64,000 bases of DNA, taken from positions 1 to 64,000 of the forward strand of contig CANGFT010000003.1 in NCBI GenBank assembly GCA_947453205.1. The letters run 5' to 3'. The translations under genes were made by a program, and so were the position numbers. Of this stretch, positions 54,624 to 61,763 are shown one piece after another. The notes beneath the pieces were generated by a model. It searched no databases. It worked only from the letters and a program-made list of their open reading frames with translations, and was not told where the DNA came from. Position 1 is the first letter of the stretch; every line of letters starts with the position of its first letter. The stretch is from Beijerinckiaceae bacterium. GTDB lineage: Bacteria; Pseudomonadota; Alphaproteobacteria; Rhizobiales; Beijerinckiaceae.

Positions 54624-55514
54624 TCAGGCGATGAAGCCAAGGCCCTTGTAAGCCCTTCGCGCGCCCTCATGGAGGGGCACGCCTTCAAAGCTGAGGGCGG
54701 CTTCACCCTCGGCGCGCAGCGGCTCCCAGAGCGACCCAAGGCCCGTGAAGAGCGCGTTGGCCCGCTCCAGCTCCTGCGCGCCGCCGACGATGGCGCGCAC
54801 CACCGCCTCGACCTCATCTGCGCTCTGGCGCGCATGGGTCACCAGCACATTGCGCACGCCGGGCTGGGGACTGTCGCCCTGCAGGCCGCGCAGCTGCCCC
54901 TTGCGCATGATGGCGCAGCCATAGACGGGATAGGCGGCCAGCACCTTCTCAAGCCCGCCCGGCTCGAAGCCAAGCACGCGCAGGTCGAAGTCCGCATCAA
55001 GGGCGGTCATGACGCGGTTGGGGATGGGGCATTGCAGCTGCGCGTCGATCTCGCCCCTGCGCAGCGCCTCGGCGCCGCTGGCGAAATCCATATAGAGCGG
55101 CGTGAAGTCGTCGAAGCTGACGCCGAGCGCGCCGAAGATGCAGCGCCCGTGCTGCGCCGTGCCGCTGGTGGCGGGGCCGACCGAAACACGCTTGCCGCGC
55201 AGTTGCTCGACCGTGCGCAGATCGCTGTCCGCAGGCGCGATGAAGAACATCGGCCCGAGATTCATGGGGCTGACCATGCGCAGCTGCGTCGGCTGCGTGA
55301 AGGGCGCCTCGCCGCGCATGGCGCGGCCGATCCAGTTCGCGGCCATGAAGCCATAGTCGATCTGGCCCTTCGCAAGACTCTCGGCGTTCTCGATGCTGGC
55401 GGAGCGCGCTTCGAGCGTCTCGACGGGCCCAAGCCCAGCCTGTTCGAAAACGGCCGCGAGGGCGAGGCCCTGCGTGAGGAAGGTGCTGTTGGGTTCGGCG
55501 GTGCCAATCTTCAT
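54624..55514 (-). CDS. TAXI-type solute-binding protein lacking a signal peptide
   Basis: Protein of 296 residues resembling receptors of TAXI TRAP transporters: MKIGTAEPNSTFLTQGLAL, then NIAESLAKG-like NAESLAKGQIDYGFMAA, and VEQLRGKRVSVGPATSGT. Family members are normally exported, but here the homology begins at the first Met and none of the three frames upstream encodes a signal peptide before the porin terminator. Either it is a cytoplasmic binding or sensing protein or the 5' end has been lost. It leads a probable TAXI-hyuA-hyuB operon; no TRAP membrane component is in the window. Confidence 0.82.
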   Translation of the reverse strand: MKIGTAEPNSTFLTQGLALAAVFEQAGLGPVETLEARSASIENAESLAKGQIDYGFMAANWIGRAMRGEAPFTQPTQLRMVSPMNLGPMFFIAPADSDLRTVEQLRGKRVSVGPATSGTAQHGRCIFGALGVSFDDFTPLYMDFASGAEALRRGEIDAQLQCPIPNRVMTALDADFDLRVLGFEPGGLEKVLAAYPVYGCAIMRKGQLRGLQGDSPQPGVRNVLVTHARQSADEVEAVVRAIVGGAQELERANALFTGLGSLWEPLRAEGEAALSFEGVPLHEGARRAYKGLGFIA

Positions 55515-55604
55515 GAGGTTTCCCGATGGTCGGGCCTGTCCCGGCCCTGTTCGGGAGAGGTTATACGGCCCGGCGCCGCTTGTCAGCCAGCCCGTCATTC
55601 ACGC

Positions 55605-55630
55605 AAAAAACCCGGCGCTCGCGCGCCGGG
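55605..55630 (-). terminator. Rho-independent terminator of the porin gene
   Basis: On the minus strand CCCGGCGC and GCGCCGGG (8-bp perfect stem, 4-base loop at 55619-55622) are followed directly by six T residues (55605-55610). It lies 25 bases after the porin stop and isolates the porin from the downstream TAXI-hyuA-hyuB genes. This is the clearest intrinsic terminator in the window. Confidence 0.88.
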
Positions 55631-55655
55631 GCTTGAGGTTGCGATGGAAGGTTGC

Positions 55656-57161
55656 TCAGAAGGTGCGCTCGACCCGCATCTTCGTCGACCAATTGTCCTC
55701 GTTCAGGCCAGGCCTGCCCGCGTTCAGCCAGCTCACAGGCGCGAGCTGCACGTTCTGAAGGTTGCTCTTCAGATTGGCGTACTGGACTTCGAGGCCGATG
55801 TCGAAGTCGCGGACCGGCGAGAAGATGATGCTGCCCGCGATCTCCCAGAGCTGTCCCTTGCCCCATTGCAGGCCGACATTGGCGGACTGCACGGTGGGCG
55901 GGTTGATCTCCACATAGCCCGCGGTGAAGTTCGAGCGCCAACGCGGGGCCCAGAAATGGGTCATGGCCATGGCGGCGTTCCAGCCGGTGCTGGTGTCCAC
56001 CGCCGCCAGCACAGCCTTGCCGCTGGATGGGGTCAGCGCATTGACGGGCACGATGTTGGTGTCCACGCGGGTGAGGCCGCCGATCAGGCGATGGTCAGAC
56101 GCATTGGAGTTCACCACGCTCAAACCGCCGGTGGAGGCGATGGCGCCAAGCATGCCGCGCATATAGTTCGCGGTGAACCAGATCTGATCGCCAGCCGCAA
56201 GCATGGGCAGGCGGAAGCTGAGGGTCGAGCCGAGGCCCCATCCCAGATTGTCCCGCTGGCCGATGATGGGGCCGACGACAGGCGGAATCGAAGGCGCCGC
56301 CGCCACAGGCGTTGTGAAGACGCCGAAGGCGTTGGTCGCGGATGTGTTGACGGTCGAATTCGTATAGATCGAATTGTTTCCGATCATGCCGTGCAAGGCC
56401 GCGAAGCCCCAGGCCTGGTCGAGACGGACATTGCTCACCAGCACGGCCGCCGTCGATGCGCGGTCGAGGGCGATCTGGTTGTTGTTCATGTCCTTGGAGT
56501 CTTCGAGGGCGATGGTGGCCGAGAAGCCGCCGCCGAACGTCGCGGTGTAGGCGATCTGCTTCATGCCATTGGGAAAGCCTGTCCAAGGATTCGAATGGTA
56601 CATGAAGGAGGGCATCAACGCGTAGTTTTCAGGCGCTATGCCGAAGGTGAAGCCCGCCCATTGCACGAGGGCCGACTCCACCGTGAGGCCCGTGGTCGAG
56701 GCGTCGGACATCACATAGAAGCCGTTGTTGACGAGCGCCGTGTTGCGGATGCCGCTGGTGTTGGCGCCGCGCAGACGGATGAAGGTGCGCGCCGTGCCAA
56801 GATCGGTTGGCGTGCGCGCATCGACGTCGATGCGGCCGCGAACTTCATAGCCGGCCGTGCTCTGGGCTTCGGCGGGCTGAATGAACAGGCCGGGGGCGGC
56901 GAGGGTCGCCGGAGAAGCCGGAACGCCCAGCTGATAGACCGTCTGTCCGGGCGTATATTGATATTCAGCGCGCACATAGCCGCCGAGGCGCACGCAGCTG
57001 TCCGTGCCGGGAATGTAGAAGAAGCCCGAACCATAGGCGTCGCAAATCTTGACGTAATTGACAGGGGCCGCCTTCTTGATGGGAAGATCGGCCGCATCTG
57101 CGCCGGCCACTGCGGCGATGGCCGCCGCGGAACCGAGGAGAAGGCTCTTTACGAGCTTCAT
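55656..57161 (-). CDS. Alphaproteobacterial porin (Porin_2 family)
   Basis: General outer-membrane porin of 501 residues. Signal peptide MKLVKSLLLGSAAAIAAVAG with cleavage near ADA, then the family's invariant mature start ADLPIKKAAPVNYVKICDAYGSGFFYIPG (parts: ADLPIKKAAP, VNYVKICDAYG, FFYIPG). The C-terminus ends RVERTF, with the terminal Phe that marks barrel proteins for insertion. GGAGG stands before ATG 57161; the long open frame beyond it is spurious. Its own terminator and the promoter region shared with a divergent MarR gene suggest single-gene transcription and possible MarR control. Confidence 0.94.
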   Translation of the reverse strand: MKLVKSLLLGSAAAIAAVAGADAADLPIKKAAPVNYVKICDAYGSGFFYIPGTDSCVRLGGYVRAEYQYTPGQTVYQLGVPASPATLAAPGLFIQPAEAQSTAGYEVRGRIDVDARTPTDLGTARTFIRLRGANTSGIRNTALVNNGFYVMSDASTTGLTVESALVQWAGFTFGIAPENYALMPSFMYHSNPWTGFPNGMKQIAYTATFGGGFSATIALEDSKDMNNNQIALDRASTAAVLVSNVRLDQAWGFAALHGMIGNNSIYTNSTVNTSATNAFGVFTTPVAAAPSIPPVVGPIIGQRDNLGWGLGSTLSFRLPMLAAGDQIWFTANYMRGMLGAIASTGGLSVVNSNASDHRLIGGLTRVDTNIVPVNALTPSSGKAVLAAVDTSTGWNAAMAMTHFWAPRWRSNFTAGYVEINPPTVQSANVGLQWGKGQLWEIAGSIIFSPVRDFDIGLEVQYANLKSNLQNVQLAPVSWLNAGRPGLNEDNWSTKMRVERTF

Positions 57162-57248
57162 AGTTACCTCCAGTGTGAAAGACCCGCTGTGGACGGTCGC
57201 CCGTCCACATGGCCGCAGGGCAGGACCGCCGGTGCGGAGACATATCGG

Positions 57249-57280
57249 GATACGATGTATCTTGCATCGTGGTACGATAT
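57249..57280. promoter_or_regulatory. Candidate MarR operator between porin and marR genes
   Basis: Overlapping symmetric elements occur here: GATAC-N3-GTATC (57249-57261), ACGATG-N7-CATCGT (57252-57270), and the direct repeat TACGAT at 57251 and 57273. The 207-base gap (57162-57368) is AT-rich at this point, and this cluster lies about 90 bases before each divergent start. MarR regulators bind such palindromes of 15-20 bp, often in front of their own gene. Confidence 0.5.
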
Positions 57281-57368
57281 AAAAATAGAACTGGAAACAG
57301 CTTCTGCGCAGAACCTCCTTCAATTTCAGGTTGTGTTGCGCAGCCGTCACACCCGAGGTCGTCGTGCC

Positions 57369-57803
57369 ATGAAAGCCAGAGCGAAGAAACCGCCGCAGTC
57401 CATGGATGATGCGCAATATGCGGGGCTGGCGGGGTTCCGGCGCGCCCTGCGTCAGCTCATGGCCGACAGCGAGCGGATCTGCGGTGCGGCGGGACTGACC
57501 ACCCAGCGCTTCCAGGCGCTGCTGGCGATTCGCGCCGCCGCTGACGGGTCCATGAGCATCGGCGCCCTCGCCGAGGAGCTCGTCCTCAGGCATCACAGCG
57601 CCGTGGAGCTTGTGGGCCGCCTTGAGCTTGCCGGCCTCGTCCAGCGTCAGAGCGATCCGCAGGACAAGCGGCGTGTCATTGTGAGCCTGACGCGGCAGGG
57701 CGCGGCGCGGCTCGATGAACTCGCCCGCGAACATGCCAAAGGCCTCAGCGAGAACCGCGACATCATCATCGCCAGCCTGACGGCGCTGCCTGAGACGGAC
57801 TGA
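57369..57803 (+). CDS. MarR-family transcriptional regulator, divergent from porin
   Basis: Winged-helix regulator of 144 residues. The DNA-binding part reads SIGALAEELVLRHHSAVELVG, and the wing reads QSDPQDKRRVIVSLT, both typical. A basic N-terminal tail (MKARAKKPPQ) precedes the first helix. ATG 57369 is preferred because the frame upstream crosses the promoter region. It probably controls itself and the divergent porin through the palindromes at 57249-57280. It converges on the OrfA-like gene with 2 bases between stops. Confidence 0.9.
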   Translation: MKARAKKPPQSMDDAQYAGLAGFRRALRQLMADSERICGAAGLTTQRFQALLAIRAAADGSMSIGALAEELVLRHHSAVELVGRLELAGLVQRQSDPQDKRRVIVSLTRQGAARLDELAREHAKGLSENRDIIIASLTALPETD

Positions 57804-57805
57804 CC

Positions 57806-58105
57806 CTAAGCCGCAGAGCCGACGCCGGAGGCGACCCAGACCGCCTCTTCAAGGGCGAGCTTGTCGAGCATCAGCCGCGAGACCGAAAGACGCAGGCGCT
57901 GGTTTTCAGCTTCGAGCTTGCGCAGCCGCCGCAACTGCTCATGGGCGAGCGCCCCATACTCGGCCTGGTAGCGATACCAAGTCAGCTCATCGAGGCCGAG
58001 GTCATCGAGCGTCTCATCAAGCGTATGGCCCGCCCGCCGCAAGCGTCGTCCCCTGGCGAGGAGATCGCGGATCTCGTCGGCGTCACGATCCTCCATTTCC
58101 CTCAT
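57806..58105 (-). CDS. Small protein resembling IS3-family transposase OrfA
   Basis: Protein of 99 residues. The second half, ELTWYRYQAEYGAL then RRLRKLEAENQRLRLSVS and LMLDKLALEEA, follows the OrfA layout of a helix-turn-helix end (usually FYRWRxxYGG) plus a leucine-zipper-like coiled coil. The N-terminal 35 residues are acidic and unlike OrfA. No orfB, terminal repeats or target duplication are nearby. AGGGAGG precedes the ATG, so it seems to be actively translated. It begins 11 bases after the NYN-like gene and should share its transcript. Possible domesticated DNA-binding or dimerising protein; function unknown. Confidence 0.72.
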   Translation of the reverse strand: MREMEDRDADEIRDLLARGRRLRRAGHTLDETLDDLGLDELTWYRYQAEYGALAHEQLRRLRKLEAENQRLRLSVSRLMLDKLALEEAVWVASGVGSAA

Positions 58106-58116
58106 GGTTCCCTCCC

Positions 58117-58755
58117 TCAGGCGGATTGAATGAGCGGCGGCGCATGGCTGCGCCAGTGCGCGGGTTGTCCGATCAAAGCCCCGCCATGGGTTCGCACGAC
58201 CGGCGGCAGGCGGGCGGCTTCAAGATGGCTCGGGCGAACCACGAAAGTGCCGGCCCCAAGCCGCAGGCGCAGCGACGGGCCGAAGGCCACGCGTCCGATG
58301 CGCTTGTCTGGAAAGAGCCGCGCCAGCGACGCGCTGATCGCCTTGATCGCCCGTTCGCCCGCAAAGATGAAAGCGACGTCCCAGGCGTCCTCGACCGCAT
58401 CGCTCAAGACCGCCAGCGCCAGCGCCATTTCAGAGGATGCGCGCATGTCGCGCCAGCCGTGGCCGCAGCGCAGGCACTCCGTCTCAAGGCCGCCGCCCGC
58501 CGAAGTGCGGCAATCGACGCCGCGCGCGCGCAAGACCCGCTCATAGGCCAGATCAGCGTCCCGCTGCATCGCGCTCGACGGATCGCCCGGCGCGATCCAG
58601 ACCGTGCCGGCGCTGACCCCGCCGGGGCTGGCGAGCCCATCGAGATCGAGCCAGTTGAGAGACAGGTCGCCACGCGCCTCGGCATAGGCCTGCAGGGCGG
58701 CGCCGTCCCAATATACGCGGACCCGATCGGGCTGATCTGTTGAGGTCTTGAGCAT
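58117..58755 (-). CDS. NYN-domain-like protein with degenerate active site
   Basis: Protein of 212 residues related to NYN/LabA PIN-fold nucleases that carry a zinc-ribbon-like C-x2-C-G-H segment. YWDG (Asp17) keeps the first acid. Cys94-x2-Cys97-Gly-His99 (ECLRCGHGW) is in place, with Cys82 upstream. But where family members as I recall them read MTDVN and SGDSD, this one reads MALAL (110-114) and AGERA (132-136), so most catalytic acids are missing. The end (FPDKRIGRVAFGPS, ARLPPVV) still fits. ATG 58755 sits right at the predicted transcription start with no ribosome site. Probably a binding protein rather than a nuclease. Confidence 0.72.
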   Translation of the reverse strand: MLKTSTDQPDRVRVYWDGAALQAYAEARGDLSLNWLDLDGLASPGGVSAGTVWIAPGDPSSAMQRDADLAYERVLRARGVDCRTSAGGGLETECLRCGHGWRDMRASSEMALALAVLSDAVEDAWDVAFIFAGERAIKAISASLARLFPDKRIGRVAFGPSLRLRLGAGTFVVRPSHLEAARLPPVVRTHGGALIGQPAHWRSHAPPLIQSA

Positions 58756-58761
58756 AGATGA

Positions 58762-58791
58762 ATTATGTTCGTGCAAAATTCTCGTTGTCAA
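58762..58791 (-). promoter_or_regulatory. Sigma70-type promoter giving a possibly leaderless NYN-like mRNA
   Basis: On the minus strand TTGACA (58786-58791, perfect) and CATAAT (58762-58767, 5 of 6) are 18 bases apart. Transcription starting 7 bases after the -10 box would begin at the A of the ATG at 58755, so the mRNA would have no leader. No Shine-Dalgarno sequence is present before that ATG, which agrees. Confidence 0.6.
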
Positions 58792-58801
58792 CAGTATAAA
58801 T

Positions 58802-58820
58802 ATATGACGTAACGTCATAT
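58802..58820. promoter_or_regulatory. 19-bp perfect palindrome upstream of the NYN-like promoter
   Basis: ATATGACGTAACGTCATAT is symmetric around one central A. It starts 10 bases upstream of the -35 box, the right place for an activator or for a repressor touching the -35 region. It lies in an AT-rich 179-base gap (58756-58934) that also contains poly-A/T stretches near 58870-58890; nothing else is recognisable there. Confidence 0.6.
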
Positions 58821-58934
58821 TACTTTTAATTACATCAAATCAAGGCTCCAACGCTGCAGTATAAATGATTATTTTTAAATAAAATTAACCATATTTCCCG
58901 GCGTTGCTTTAGCGAAGCCGTTCGGGCGAGCGTT

Positions 58935-59723
58935 TCACCACCAGGAGCCCGCAGGCGACTGGGAGCCTTTGGAGGATTTGCCGCCCGAGGGCTGCGACAG
59001 GGAGCCGTCGAGCGCGGCGAGCACCGCCCGCTTGGCCTCCACGAAGCCCGGCGACAGGCGGTCACGCGGGCGCGGCAGGGGGATCGGAATGTCCGCGAAG
59101 ACGCGGCCGGGACGCGGCTGCATCACCACCGCCCGATCCGCCAGAGCGGCGGCCTCCTCGACGTCATGGGTGACGAGCAGCAGCGTCGGCTGGCTCGCCT
59201 CCCACAGGGCGATCAGATGATCCTGCAAGGTCGCTCGTGTGAGGGCGTCGAGGGCGGAGAAGGGCTCGTCCATGAGCAGCACCTTCGGCCGCGTCACCAG
59301 CGCGCGCACGATGGAGACGCGCTGGGCCTGACCGCCCGACAGTTCGCGCGGCCAGCGCGCGCCATAGCCCGCAAGGCCGACCTTCAGCAGCGCCTCCTCC
59401 ACGAGGTCGCGGCGCTCGCCGGGGGGCAGATGCTCAAGGCCGAAGCCGATGTTTTCGGCGACGCTGAGCCAGGGCAGCAGGCGCGGCTCCTGAAACACGA
59501 AGCCAATGGCGGGATGGGGCGCGAAGATCGCCTCCCCGTCGACGCGCACCTCGCCATGGGTCGGCGCCTCAAGCCCGCTCACAAGGCGCAGGAGCGTGGT
59601 CTTGCCGCAGCCCGAGCCGCCGACCAGCGCGACGATCTCTCCCGCCTCCACATCGAGGCTGACGTCGTCCAGCGCATGGGCGCCGTTGGGATAGACCTTG
59701 TCGAGATGCGCAAGGGAAAGCAT
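58935..59723 (-). CDS. ssuB: ABC importer ATP-binding protein, sulfonate/taurine/nitrate type
   Basis: ATPase of 262 residues. Walker A GGSGCGKTT (about 36-44), Q-loop VFQEPRLLPW, signature LSGGQAQR, Walker B VLLMDEPFSALD and switch His LLVTHDVEEA are all intact. The QEPRLLPW form is typical of the SsuB/TauB/NrtD group. ATG 59723 is 1 base after the permease stop. The C-terminal 30 residues are Ser/Gly-rich and unusual. Substrate class comes from the neighbours; the symbol is approximate. Confidence 0.9.
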   Translation of the reverse strand: MLSLAHLDKVYPNGAHALDDVSLDVEAGEIVALVGGSGCGKTTLLRLVSGLEAPTHGEVRVDGEAIFAPHPAIGFVFQEPRLLPWLSVAENIGFGLEHLPPGERRDLVEEALLKVGLAGYGARWPRELSGGQAQRVSIVRALVTRPKVLLMDEPFSALDALTRATLQDHLIALWEASQPTLLLVTHDVEEAAALADRAVVMQPRPGRVFADIPIPLPRPRDRLSPGFVEAKRAVLAALDGSLSQPSGGKSSKGSQSPAGSWW

Positions 59724-59724
59724 G

Positions 59725-60555
59725 TCAGCCGCTCCGCGCAAAGGAATCCTGCCAGGACAGCAGGGGCCGCGTGGCCGCAAGGATCAGCCAGTCCGCCGCC
59801 TTGCCGAGAACCGCGAAACAAAGGATCGCCGCGAGGATCTGATCGGGCTTGCCGAGCTGCTGGCCATCGACCAGCAGATAGCCAAGCCCTTCGGAGGCGC
59901 CCATGATCTCGGCCGCGACCACGAACATGAAGCCAAGTCCCAGACCCGAGCGCAGCGCCACGATCGTGTCGGGCAGGATGGCGGGCAGGAGGATGCGCCT
60001 CGCGAGCTTCAGGCGCGACAGGCGAAAGGCGCGGCCGACCTCGACGATCTTGCGGTCCACATTGGCGATGGCGCCCATGACGCCAAGATAGACCGGGAAG
60101 AAGCAGCCCACCGCGATGAGCGCGATCTTGGACGGTTCGAAAATCCCGAGCCACAGAATGAACAGCGGCACCCAGGCGAGCGAGGGAATGGCGCGCAGGG
60201 CCTGCAGGGTGGGGTCGAGGAGACGGCGGGCCAGGGCCGAAGAGCCCGTAAGGGCGCCCAGGAAAACGCCCACGGCAGCGCCAAGGCCAAAGCCGAGGCC
60301 CACGCGCAGCAAGGTGGCGATCACATGGGTGGCGAGCTCGCCGCTGGCTGCAAGCTTCCAAAGGGTTTCGGCGATGCGCGACGGCGGCGGCAGCAACCGC
60401 GCCTGCACAAGGCCCGCGCGGAAGGCGCCCTCGTAAAGCAGCGCGGCGGCGAGGGGCAGGATCAGGCCATAGACGAAGCCGCCGCCCGGACGCGCGGAAT
60501 CGGCCCGCTGTCCCCTGCGGGTCGACGCCTTGGGCTCTTGGGAGAGCGTCTGCAT
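59725..60555 (-). CDS. ssuC: ABC importer permease, sulfonate/taurine type
   Basis: Inner-membrane permease of 276 residues with about six helices. The EAA loop contacting the ATPase is readable as EVGRAFRLSRLKLARRILLPAILP (parts: EVGRAFRLSRLKLARR, ILLPAILP). The charged N-terminal tail precedes helix 1 (FVYGLILPLAAALLYEGAF). It lies between the receptor and ATPase genes; a strong hairpin separates it from the receptor gene upstream. Confidence 0.9.
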   Translation of the reverse strand: MQTLSQEPKASTRRGQRADSARPGGGFVYGLILPLAAALLYEGAFRAGLVQARLLPPPSRIAETLWKLAASGELATHVIATLLRVGLGFGLGAAVGVFLGALTGSSALARRLLDPTLQALRAIPSLAWVPLFILWLGIFEPSKIALIAVGCFFPVYLGVMGAIANVDRKIVEVGRAFRLSRLKLARRILLPAILPDTIVALRSGLGLGFMFVVAAEIMGASEGLGYLLVDGQQLGKPDQILAAILCFAVLGKAADWLILAATRPLLSWQDSFARSG

Positions 60556-60575
60556 ATCGCTTGTCAGCGGTTCAT

Positions 60576-60602
60576 CTCCGGCGGCGGAGCGCGCCGCCGG
60601 AG
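60576..60602. repeat. Strong hairpin between receptor and permease genes
   Basis: CTCCGGCGGCG (60576-60586) and CGCCGCCGGAG (60592-60602) form a perfect 11-bp stem around a 5-base loop, 9 bases after the receptor stop. On the transcribed minus strand no T-run follows, so it more likely protects the receptor mRNA 3' end, or partly terminates, than ends transcription fully. The receptor is usually needed in excess over permease and ATPase. On the plus strand it is followed by TTTT, but no plus-strand gene ends there. Confidence 0.6.
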
Positions 60603-60611
60603 CTTTTAATC

Positions 60612-61586
60612 TTACTTCGGCGAAACCGCAAAGCGCGTGTCGATGAGGGCCTCGACGCCGCCCGTCACATCCTGCTTCGCCTCAACGACGCCCGCCTTCT
60701 GCAAGGCGAGGCCCGCGGCGAGGATCGTCTCCTTCGTGGCGGCGATGCTGGTCGAATTGTTGGTGAGGTCCGTGCGCTCCAACTGCTTGGCGATGACCGC
60801 GTCGGGCAGCTTGGTTTCGGCGACGAGCAGCTTCTTGAGCTCGTCAGGATTCTTCAGCGCCCACTGGCGGGCCTCTTCATAGACCCTGAGGACGCGCGCC
60901 ACGATCTGCGGGTTCTGCTGCGCGAAGTCCTCGCGGGCGTTCAGCACGCCCCAGGTGTTGTCCTCAGCCTTGCGGAAGAAGAGCTTGGCGCCCTCCTCGA
61001 CTTCGGCCTGCGCCATGATGGGATCAAGGCCCGCCCAGGCGTCCACATCCTTGCGCAGCAGCGCGGTCTTGCCATCGGCATGCTGCAGGAGAACGAGCTT
61101 CACGTCGCGCTCGGTGAGGCCCGCGCTGTCGAGCGAGCGCACGAGGAAGATATGGGGATCGGTGCCGCGGGTGACGGCGACCGTCTTGCCCTTGAGGTCG
61201 GCGGGCTTGGCCACCGGGCTGTCGGCGCGGGTGACGAGCGCCGTCCATTCGGGACGCGAGAAGACGCCGACCGCCTTGATGGGATTGCCGTTGAGCTTGG
61301 CGATGAGCGCCGCGGCGCCAGCCGTCGAGCCGATGTCGAGGGAGCCTGCGTTGAGGAACTCCAGCGCCTTGTTGGAGCCTGCCGAGAAGACCCAGCGGAT
61401 GGCGATCTTGTCGGCCTCGAACTCCTTCTCGAGGAGCTTCTTCTCCTTGAGGACGAGGGAGAGGGGGTTGTAGGTCGCCCAGTCCACGCGGATCTCGCTG
61501 GGGGCCGCAAGGGCGGGGGCGAGGGTGAGCGCGGCGAGGGCGAAACCGGCGGCGAGGCCGGTCAGGGAACGGCGGTCGAGAAGCAT
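60612..61586 (-). CDS. ssuA: ABC importer substrate-binding protein, aliphatic sulfonate type
   Basis: Exported receptor of 324 residues; signal peptide ends near ALAAP (residue 28) after a twin-arginine-like DRRSLTG. EIRVDWATYNPLSLVLKEKKLLEKEF and DIGSTAGAAALIAKLNG (shown in parts: EIRVDWATYNPLS, DIGSTAGAAAL) match the SsuA branch of NMT1-like receptors. It is the first gene of the three-gene importer. No desulfonating monooxygenase (ssuD, tauD) is adjacent. The AT-rich 61587-61763 region holds its promoter. Confidence 0.9.
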   Translation of the reverse strand: MLLDRRSLTGLAAGFALAALTLAPALAAPSEIRVDWATYNPLSLVLKEKKLLEKEFEADKIAIRWVFSAGSNKALEFLNAGSLDIGSTAGAAALIAKLNGNPIKAVGVFSRPEWTALVTRADSPVAKPADLKGKTVAVTRGTDPHIFLVRSLDSAGLTERDVKLVLLQHADGKTALLRKDVDAWAGLDPIMAQAEVEEGAKLFFRKAEDNTWGVLNAREDFAQQNPQIVARVLRVYEEARQWALKNPDELKKLLVAETKLPDAVIAKQLERTDLTNNSTSIAATKETILAAGLALQKAGVVEAKQDVTGGVEALIDTRFAVSPK

Positions 61587-61724
61587 CTGTCTACTCCAAT
61601 GGGGCGTGGACGCAGCCCCATAGGGCTCTCCAGCGCTTTAGCTGCATTTTTAACCGCGCCCGCAAGCGGCAAGCACAAATCGGCGCGTTTTGAGAGAATA
61701 GGCGGATCGGGCCAATAACACAAC

Positions 61725-61757
61725 ATAAATTTGCATTTTATATTTTCATACAAATTT
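61725..61757. promoter_or_regulatory. Symmetric AT-rich site upstream of the sulfonate importer
   Basis: ATAAA-N7-TTTAT (61725-61741) has the T-N11-A form of LysR-type binding sites, and AAATTTG-N17-CAAATTT (61727-61757) overlaps it. LysR regulators such as CysB, Cbl or SsuR control sulfonate importers in other bacteria. The composition here is so AT-rich that chance symmetry is a real possibility. The rest of the 177-base gap shows no gene. Confidence 0.33.
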
Positions 61758-61763
61758 AATATG

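Noticed and set aside
52743-57803. A 1686-codon plus-strand open frame running antisense to hyuA, the TAXI gene and the porin
   Set aside because: It is a by-product of GC-rich codon usage on the other strand; only its last 144 codons (the MarR gene) look like protein.
57806-58105. Intact IS3-family insertion sequence
   Set aside because: Only an OrfA-like piece exists; there is no orfB, no frameshift signal and no terminal inverted repeats nearby.
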